Of a stretch of DNA of 19,394 bases, positions 14,908-19,394 are shown in pieces. Within the stretch, counting starts at the first letter, position 1. Each line of letters opens with the position of its first letter. The position numbers and the translations under genes were made by a program. The notes below the pieces were generated by a model, which saw nothing but the letters and a program-made list of their open reading frames with translations, did no database searches and was not told where the DNA came from. The DNA is from Firm-04 sp946413695 (GTDB lineage: Bacteria > Bacillota > Clostridia > Oscillospirales > Ruminococcaceae). The stretch spans positions 1 through 19,394 of the forward strand of contig CAMKLV010000066.1 of assembly GCA_946413695.1 (NCBI GenBank). Reading direction: 5' to 3'.

Positions 14908-15933
14908 ATGAAAGAAGCAGGCAGTCTCATCCGGCTGCGCAGACCGCCCTCCGTGACAGCGTGGAGCAGTACCGTCGGGCAGAAGGAGGCGGAAGGTCCG
15001 CTCGGGGATTGCTTTGATATCGCCGAGCCGGACAGCCGATTCGGTCAGACCACATGGGAGCAGGCAGAAAGCGAACTGCAGCGCCGCACATTGCACAGGC
15101 TGCTCGAAAAAGCACGCATCAGCGCGGAAGATGTGAGCTGTCTGTTCGCCGGTGACCTCATCAACCAGTGCACCAGCTCGACCTATGCGCTGCGGCATCT
15201 CGATATCCCCTATTACGGCATTTTCGGCGCATGCTCGACCTTTGCCGAGGGGATTCAGCTTGCAGCGGCGATGGTCACCGGCATGGAGCTGCCGCGCTGT
15301 GCCGTCCTGACATCTTCGCACTTCTCAAGCGCCGAGCGGCAGTTCCGCTTTCCGCTCGCATACGGCGGGCAGCGCACCCCGAATGCACAGTGGACATGCA
15401 CCGCGGCAGGCGCCGTGCTGCTCGCCCCGACCGCTGCGCCGCCCTATGTCCGCGGCATCTGTGCGGGCAGAATCCGCGATCTCGGCATCACCGATGCGAG
15501 CAATATGGGCGCGGCTATGGCGCCTGCCGCCGCGGATACAATCGCGCGGTATCTCTCCGCGACGCGCACCCGTCCTGCGGATTATGACGCCATTGTGACC
15601 GGCGATCTCGGGATCGTCGGCAGCAGGCTGCTGATCCGGCTGATGGAGCAGAACGGCTATGAGCTGCGCGGTGTGCATCAGGACTGCGGCGTCATGATGT
15701 TTGACCAGAACCGGCAGGATACCCACGCAGGCGGTTCAGGCTGCGGCTGTTCGGCAAGCATCATCTGCGGATATTTTCTGCCGCGGCTGCAATCCGGTGA
15801 ACTGCATAATGTCCTCTATGCGGCGACCGGCGCGCTGCTCTCCCCGATGCTCTGTCAGCAGGGCGAGAGCATTCCGGGAATCTGCCACGTTGTGCATCTT
15901 TCGCATGAATCGGGAAAGGAGCAGGCATCATGA
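14908..15933 (+). CDS. spoVAD: Stage V sporulation protein AD
   Basis: A 341-residue thiolase-fold protein that, in Bacillus, binds dipicolinic acid (DPA) and is part of the SpoVA channel loading the spore core and releasing DPA at germination. Sequence landmarks shared with Bacillus SpoVAD: GPLGDCFD (30-37), AGDLINQ (81-87), FGACST (106-111) with the conserved C109, SSHFSSAERQFRFP (136-149), DLGITDASNMGAAMAPAAADTI (191-212), HQDCGVMMF and GGSGCGCSA (275-283), ATGALLSP (306-313). Length matches the family. ATG 14908 has AAGGGAG eight bases upstream; an earlier in-frame ATG (14866) overlaps the promoter. The stop overlaps the next start by four bases. spoVAC, normally just upstream, is absent here. 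Confidence 0.96.
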   Translation: MKEAGSLIRLRRPPSVTAWSSTVGQKEAEGPLGDCFDIAEPDSRFGQTTWEQAESELQRRTLHRLLEKARISAEDVSCLFAGDLINQCTSSTYALRHLDIPYYGIFGACSTFAEGIQLAAAMVTGMELPRCAVLTSSHFSSAERQFRFPLAYGGQRTPNAQWTCTAAGAVLLAPTAAPPYVRGICAGRIRDLGITDASNMGAAMAPAAADTIARYLSATRTRPADYDAIVTGDLGIVGSRLLIRLMEQNGYELRGVHQDCGVMMFDQNRQDTHAGGSGCGCSASIICGYFLPRLQSGELHNVLYAATGALLSPMLCQQGESIPGICHVVHLSHESGKEQAS

Positions 15934-16286
15934 ACTATGTGTGGGCATTTGTGATCGGCGGGCTGCTCTGCGTGATCGGGCAGCTTTTGATTGATGACAC
16001 CAAGCTGACACCGGCGCGCATTCTCGTCGGATATGTGGTCGCGGGCGTGACGCTCGGCGGTCTCGGGGTCTATCCGCATCTGGTGGAGCTGGCAGGCGCG
16101 GGCGCGACCGTGCCGCTCTCAGGATTCGGCAATCTGCTTGCGCAGGGCATCCGCGAACAGGTCGATGCAAACGGGCTGCTCGGCATCCTGACAGGCGGGC
16201 TGCAGGCGGCATCCGGCGGCATTACGGCAGCGCTCCTGTTCGGATTGCTCACCGCCGTCCTCTTTCGCACCCCAGCGAGGGAGTAG
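15930..16286 (+). CDS. spoVAE: Stage V sporulation protein AE (AEB type)
   Basis: A 118-residue membrane protein matching Bacillus SpoVAEB in length and sequence style: NYVWAFVIGGLLCVIGQLLID at the N-terminus, KLTPARILVGYVVAGVTLGGLG in the middle, and ASGGITAALLFGLLTAVLF near the C-terminus, giving three to four hydrophobic segments. It is thought to form part of the DPA channel in the inner spore membrane together with SpoVAC and SpoVAD. It overlaps spoVAD by ATGA, so translation is coupled. No later spoVA gene follows; the hairpin-rich spacer begins at once. Confidence 0.95.
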   Translation: MNYVWAFVIGGLLCVIGQLLIDDTKLTPARILVGYVVAGVTLGGLGVYPHLVELAGAGATVPLSGFGNLLAQGIREQVDANGLLGILTGGLQAASGGITAALLFGLLTAVLFRTPARE

Positions 16287-16640
16287 CGGTGTCTCCGACG
16301 GATTGATAATGAGGGCTTCGCCCTCAAACTCCCACCAGAGGGATACTATCCCTCTGGACTCCCATTTTGATAAGATTAGAACAAAGCCGCTCCTGTTTTC
16401 GTAAACGGGAGCGGTTACGCATAACGCCTCCGAAGCACGGAACTCCCCCGGTGTTCAATTGAATCGTTCGGAACCACATTTTTCTAAAAGAATCCGCCTA
16501 AAACTTTATCAGCCAAAATTAACAAGCCGCTCCGGAAAACGTGGCGGCTCTCTGTTTGCAGGAAAAAAGATAAAAATATGACATAAACAGCTGGTTCATG
16601 CAAGGTTTGTAAACAATCTGCGAAAATGCCGCGGAAACCT
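16287..16640. repeat. Second hairpin-rich intergenic element sharing its tail with 9558-9942
   Basis: No gene seen. Perfect or near-perfect stem-loops lie at 16310-16326 (7 bp around TTC; a GAGGGC...GCCCTC stem also found at 9650-9664), 16335-16357 (about 9-11 bp, CCAGAGGGA stem) and 16387-16414 (12 bp with one G-U, four-base loop). The block AACTCCCCCGG at 16441 and the tail 16472-16514 (AACCAC..., AGAATCCGCCTAAAACTT...) match 9707-9717 and 9811-9854 with few differences. The third hairpin may serve as a weak terminator for spoVAE but has no good T-run. Confidence 0.72.
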
Positions 16641-16641
16641 C

Positions 16642-16670
16642 TTGCTTTTTGTCCTGATATATGTTAGAAT
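16642..16670 (+). promoter_or_regulatory. Sigma-A promoter of the cellobiose phosphorylase gene
   Basis: TTGCTT (16642-16647), 17 bases, TAGAAT (16665-16670), with the gene start at 16722 and AGGAGGAAAG just before it. I did not find a convincing catabolite-response or LacI-type operator. Confidence 0.6.
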
Positions 16671-16721
16671 AAAAGTGTCTGATTTTCAGGCAAGGTCACT
16701 TTACATTCAGGAGGAAAGAGT

Positions 16722-19115
16722 ATGAAATACGGATATTTTGATCTCGAACACAAAGAATACGTGATCACCCGTCCCGACACGCCTTCCGCGTGGTCGAATT
16801 ATCTCGGTGATCCGGAATACGGCGCAATCATCACGAACAACGCAGCCGGCTACAGCTTCGTCAAATCCGGAGCAAACGGCAGAATCGGCAGATTCCGCTT
16901 CAACTCCATGATGGCACTCCCCGGCAGATATATCTACCTGACCGATAAAGAAAACAAGGACTTCTGGTCTGCATCGTGGCAGCCGGTCGGCAAGCCGCTT
17001 GATCAGTACAAGTGCGTCTGCCGTCACGGCACCGCGTATACCGTCCTGACCGCTGAATATGCGGGTATCAAGACTGAAACCACATACTACGTGCCGGATA
17101 CCTACGAGGTCTGGCAGTGCAAGATTACGAACAACTCCGACCGCCCGCGCAAGCTCTCCGTGACGGGCTTCATCGAGTTCACCAACGAAAGCAATTATCA
17201 GCAGGATCAGGTCAACCTGCAGTACACGCTGTTTATCTCGCGGACAAGCTTCGAGGGCGGCAACCGTATCATCGAGCACATCAACGAGAACAGCGGCAGA
17301 GATGCATCCGGCTCGAACCATAAGGAGCGCTTCTTCGGCGTCGCAGGCGCAAAGGCTGCAACCGCTAACGGCGACCTCACCGCCTTCATCGGACCGTACC
17401 GCACCTACTCCAACCCGATCGCTGTCGAAAACGGCAAGTGCGACGGCACGATGAACTATAACAGCAACGCCTGCGGTGCGCTGCAGTCTGATATCGAGCT
17501 CGCACCGGGCGAGACCAGAACCGTTATCTATGTATTCGGTCAGCGCAACTCCGCTGAGGCGGCTGAAATCCTCAAGAAGTATGAGGATGTTGCAGTCGCA
17601 GACAAGGAGATCGAGAATCTCCGTGCATACTGGCATGAGCAGCTCTCGCACTTCGAGGTCGAGACGCCTTCTGACGAGTTCAACAACATGATCAACGTCT
17701 GGAACGCATATCAGTGCTTCATTACGTCGATCTGGAGCCGCGCGGCATCGCTGATCTACTGCGGCGAGCGCAACGGTTACGGCTACCGCGACACCGTGCA
17801 GGATATTCAGGGCATCATCCACCTCAATCCGGAAATGGCGCTCGAAAAGATCCGCTTTATGCTCTCTGCACAGGTCGATAACGGCGGCGGTCTGCCGCTG
17901 GTCAAGTTCAACCACAACGCCGGTCACGAGAACACGCCGGATGATCCGGAATACGTCAAGGAGACCGGTCACCCCTCCTATCGCGCGGACGATGCGCTCT
18001 GGCTGTTCCCGACCATCGTCAAGTACATCGGCGAATCGGGCAATCAGGCATTCCTCGATGAGGTCATCGTCTATGCAAACGGCGGCGAGGACAGCGTTTA
18101 CAATCACCTGAAGCGCGCGATCAACTTCTCGATGGAGCGTCTCGGTGCGCATCATATGCCTGCCGGTCTGCATGCGGACTGGAATGACTGCCTGCGTCTC
18201 GGCGCAAAGGGCGAATCGACATTCGTCGCATTCCAGCTCTATTACGCGATCCGCGAGATGATGGAGATGGCAAAGGCAAAGAATGACACCGAATATCTTG
18301 CATATCTCGAAAAGACGCAGGCAGCACTGACAGAGGCACTCGAAAAATGCTGGGATGAGGACCGCTTCATCCGCGGCATCCGCGAGGACGGCACAATCGT
18401 CGGCGCAAAGAAGGATCCCGAAGCAAACATGTGGCTGAATCCGCAGAGCTGGTCGGTGATCTCCCGCTTTGCATCGCCGGAGCAGGCAGAAAAGGCAATG
18501 GAGAGCGTCCACAGGATCCTCAACACGCCTTACGGCGCAAAGCTGCTTGAGCCGCCCTATGTCGATCATTACTTTGACGGCGCACTCATGCACATCTTCA
18601 ATCCGGATACCAAGGAAAACGGCGGTATCTTCTCGCAGTCGCAGGGCTGGCTGATTCTGGCGGAATCGCTGCTCGGCCACGGCGACAGAGCATTTGAATA
18701 CTTCATGGAGAGCTCCCCTGCTGCAATGAATGACAAGGCGGAAATCCGCGTAATGGAGCCGTATGTTCACGGTCAGTTCACCGAGAGCACGCGCTCGCCG
18801 TTCGCAGGACGTTCGCACGTTCACTGGCTGACCGGCACCGCATCGACTGTCATGGTCGGCTGCGTTGAGGGTATCTGCGGCATGCGCACCGAGCTGAACG
18901 GTCTGCGCATTGATCCGTCGATTCCGGCAGCATGGGACGGCTTTAAGATCCACAAGGCATTCCGCGGCAAGAAGCTGAACATCAATATTCAGAATCCGAA
19001 GCATGTTCAGTGCGGTGTCAAGTCGATGACCGTCAACGGCAAGCAGATTGAGGGCAATTTCCTGCCGGCAGATCAGCTCGCAGATGTCACCGAGATCGAG
19101 ATTACGCTCGGCTAA
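16722..19115 (+). CDS. Cellobiose phosphorylase (GH94)
   Basis: A 797-residue cytosolic enzyme that splits cellobiose with phosphate to glucose 1-phosphate and glucose, saving ATP in cellulose degraders. The sequence is characteristic throughout: MKYGYFDLEHKEYVI start, SNYLGDPEYGAIITNNAAGYSF, WSASWQPVGKPLD, FTNESNYQQDQVNLQYT, GYRDTVQD (R356, D357 substrate binding), GLHADWNDCL with D489 as the likely general acid, and HWLTGTAS (701-708) for phosphate binding. Length is close to the 800-residue family norm. The ATG at 16722 has AGGAGGAAAG seven bases upstream. It is monocistronic between its own promoter and a strong terminator; no sugar transporter is adjacent in this window. Codon use is strongly biased toward C/G-ending codons, fitting high expression. 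Confidence 0.95.
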   Translation: MKYGYFDLEHKEYVITRPDTPSAWSNYLGDPEYGAIITNNAAGYSFVKSGANGRIGRFRFNSMMALPGRYIYLTDKENKDFWSASWQPVGKPLDQYKCVCRHGTAYTVLTAEYAGIKTETTYYVPDTYEVWQCKITNNSDRPRKLSVTGFIEFTNESNYQQDQVNLQYTLFISRTSFEGGNRIIEHINENSGRDASGSNHKERFFGVAGAKAATANGDLTAFIGPYRTYSNPIAVENGKCDGTMNYNSNACGALQSDIELAPGETRTVIYVFGQRNSAEAAEILKKYEDVAVADKEIENLRAYWHEQLSHFEVETPSDEFNNMINVWNAYQCFITSIWSRAASLIYCGERNGYGYRDTVQDIQGIIHLNPEMALEKIRFMLSAQVDNGGGLPLVKFNHNAGHENTPDDPEYVKETGHPSYRADDALWLFPTIVKYIGESGNQAFLDEVIVYANGGEDSVYNHLKRAINFSMERLGAHHMPAGLHADWNDCLRLGAKGESTFVAFQLYYAIREMMEMAKAKNDTEYLAYLEKTQAALTEALEKCWDEDRFIRGIREDGTIVGAKKDPEANMWLNPQSWSVISRFASPEQAEKAMESVHRILNTPYGAKLLEPPYVDHYFDGALMHIFNPDTKENGGIFSQSQGWLILAESLLGHGDRAFEYFMESSPAAMNDKAEIRVMEPYVHGQFTESTRSPFAGRSHVHWLTGTASTVMVGCVEGICGMRTELNGLRIDPSIPAAWDGFKIHKAFRGKKLNINIQNPKHVQCGVKSMTVNGKQIEGNFLPADQLADVTEIEITLG

Positions 19116-19130
19116 GCGTCAAATATCATG

Positions 19131-19175
19131 AAAGCGTGATGCGCTCTGAGAACACCAGAGCGCGTCACGCTTTTT
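19131..19175 (+). terminator. Rho-independent terminator after cellobiose phosphorylase
   Basis: A long 18-bp stem with one T-G pair (19131-19148 with 19156-19173), a seven-base loop and a T-run (TTTTTCTTTC, 19171-19180). It begins 15 bases after the stop codon. Confidence 0.9.
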
Positions 19176-19196
19176 CTTTCATATGTATTATAATAA

Positions 19197-19230
19197 AATG
19201 AAAACTCCCACACATCGCTGCATGGGAGTT
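19197..19230 (-). terminator. Terminator downstream of the tRNA
   Basis: On the minus strand the stem AACTCCCA (pairing 19203-19210 with 19223-19230) is followed by TTTTCATTTT. A second small hairpin, AGCGGG-AAAAG-CCCGCT (19238-19254), lies between it and the tRNA. It converges with the cellobiose phosphorylase terminator. Confidence 0.75.
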
Positions 19231-19258
19231 AAATGGTAGCGGGAAAAGCCCGCTCAAA

Positions 19259-19332
19259 TGGGCCATCAGGGACTCGAACCCGGGACCAACCGGTTATGAG
19301 CCGGGAGCTCTAACCAACTGAGCTAATGGCCC
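19259..19332 (-). tRNA. tRNA with CAU anticodon, probably tRNA-Ile2 (lysidine type)
   Basis: A 74-base cloverleaf on the minus strand: acceptor GGGCCAT pairs with the 3' ATGGCCC, D-arm AGCTCAGTTGGTTAGAGCT, anticodon arm CCGGCTCATAACCGG with CAT anticodon, and T-arm around GGTTCGAGTCC. CCA is not encoded (TTTG follows the discriminator A). The TTAGCTCAGTTGGTTAGAGC ... GGCTCATAACC sequence resembles Firmicute tRNA-Ile2, whose C34 is changed to lysidine by TilS, more than elongator tRNA-Met; this choice is not certain. Confidence 0.9.
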
Positions 19333-19344
19333 TCTGAATATAAC

Positions 19345-19372
19345 AAAACCCAGAGCGCAAACTCTGGGTTTT
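19345..19372 (-). terminator. Hairpin between 5S rRNA end and tRNA
   Basis: A perfect 11-bp stem AAAACCCAGAG (19345-19355) with CTCTGGGTTTT (19362-19372), a six-base loop, and T-runs on both strands. It sits directly against the presumed 5S 3' end, so it may be a processing or termination structure. Confidence 0.65.
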
Positions 19373-19394
19373 GGTGCCGGCATCGATCTATCTT
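19373..19394 (-). rRNA. 3' end of 5S rRNA, cut by the window edge
   Basis: The minus strand reads AAGATAGATCGATGCCGGCA, then CC. This matches the usual Firmicute 5S ending (GGGAAxATAGxTCGATGCC...). Position next to a hairpin and a tRNA fits the tail of an rRNA operon. Only about 22 bases are visible, so the call rests on a short match. Confidence 0.55.

Noticed and set aside
16707..19004. 765-residue reading frame opposite cellobiose phosphorylase
   Set aside because: It is a shadow caused by strong third-position G/C bias of the real gene on the plus strand; no start signals and no family resemblance.

Overview
The window looks like chromosome from a spore-gene-carrying, cellulose-associated Firmicute of the Ruminococcus / Oscillospiraceae kind. 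The evidence is low-GC-type signals (TTGACA/TATAAT promoters, AGGAGG ribosome binding sites) with rather GC-rich coding DNA, spoVAD-spoVAE, a GH94 cellobiose phosphorylase, a zinc-ribbon/PASTA kinase-fold protein and frequent TTG/GTG starts. The species cannot be fixed from this sequence alone.

Layout. 1-~250: a non-coding array rich in TGTC, with 46-bp tandem units at the left edge. 335-1243 (-): SPFH/prohibitin-like membrane protein with its own promoter. 1697-6496 (-): one operon bounded by a near-consensus promoter and a strong terminator, encoding a YtrA-type GntR repressor, an ABC ATPase, four paralogous ABC-2 permeases and two small membrane proteins. It resembles the Ytr/Pmt type of exporter. 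6619-9557 (+): promoter, two tandem M42 metallopeptidases and a GNAT acetyltransferase with overlapping ends. 9558-9942: a chain of short perfect hairpins, with a tail that recurs at 16440-16514. 9943-12037 (+): PLP-dependent methionine gamma-lyase-like (aluminum resistance family) protein and a single-pass membrane protein with a possible BamE-like motif. 12153-14753 (+): own promoter, an 806-residue zinc-ribbon kinase-fold/PASTA protein, and a terminator. 14848-16286 (+): possible sigma-G promoter, spoVAD and spoVAE, without spoVAC. 16287-16721: second hairpin-rich spacer. 16642-19175 (+): promoter, cellobiose phosphorylase, terminator. 19197-19394 (-): tail of what looks like an rRNA operon (end of 5S, hairpin, CAU tRNA, terminator).

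The most notable point is the kinase-fold protein. All three hallmark catalytic residues are replaced (VAIK Lys to Arg, HRD Asp to Gly, DFG Asp to Gly) while the fold motifs, membrane anchor and extracellular PASTA region remain intact, so it is predicted to be a membrane pseudokinase. Next in interest are the TGTC array, the repeated hairpin-chain intergenic elements, and the four-permease exporter operon with a Cys/His-rich small membrane protein.
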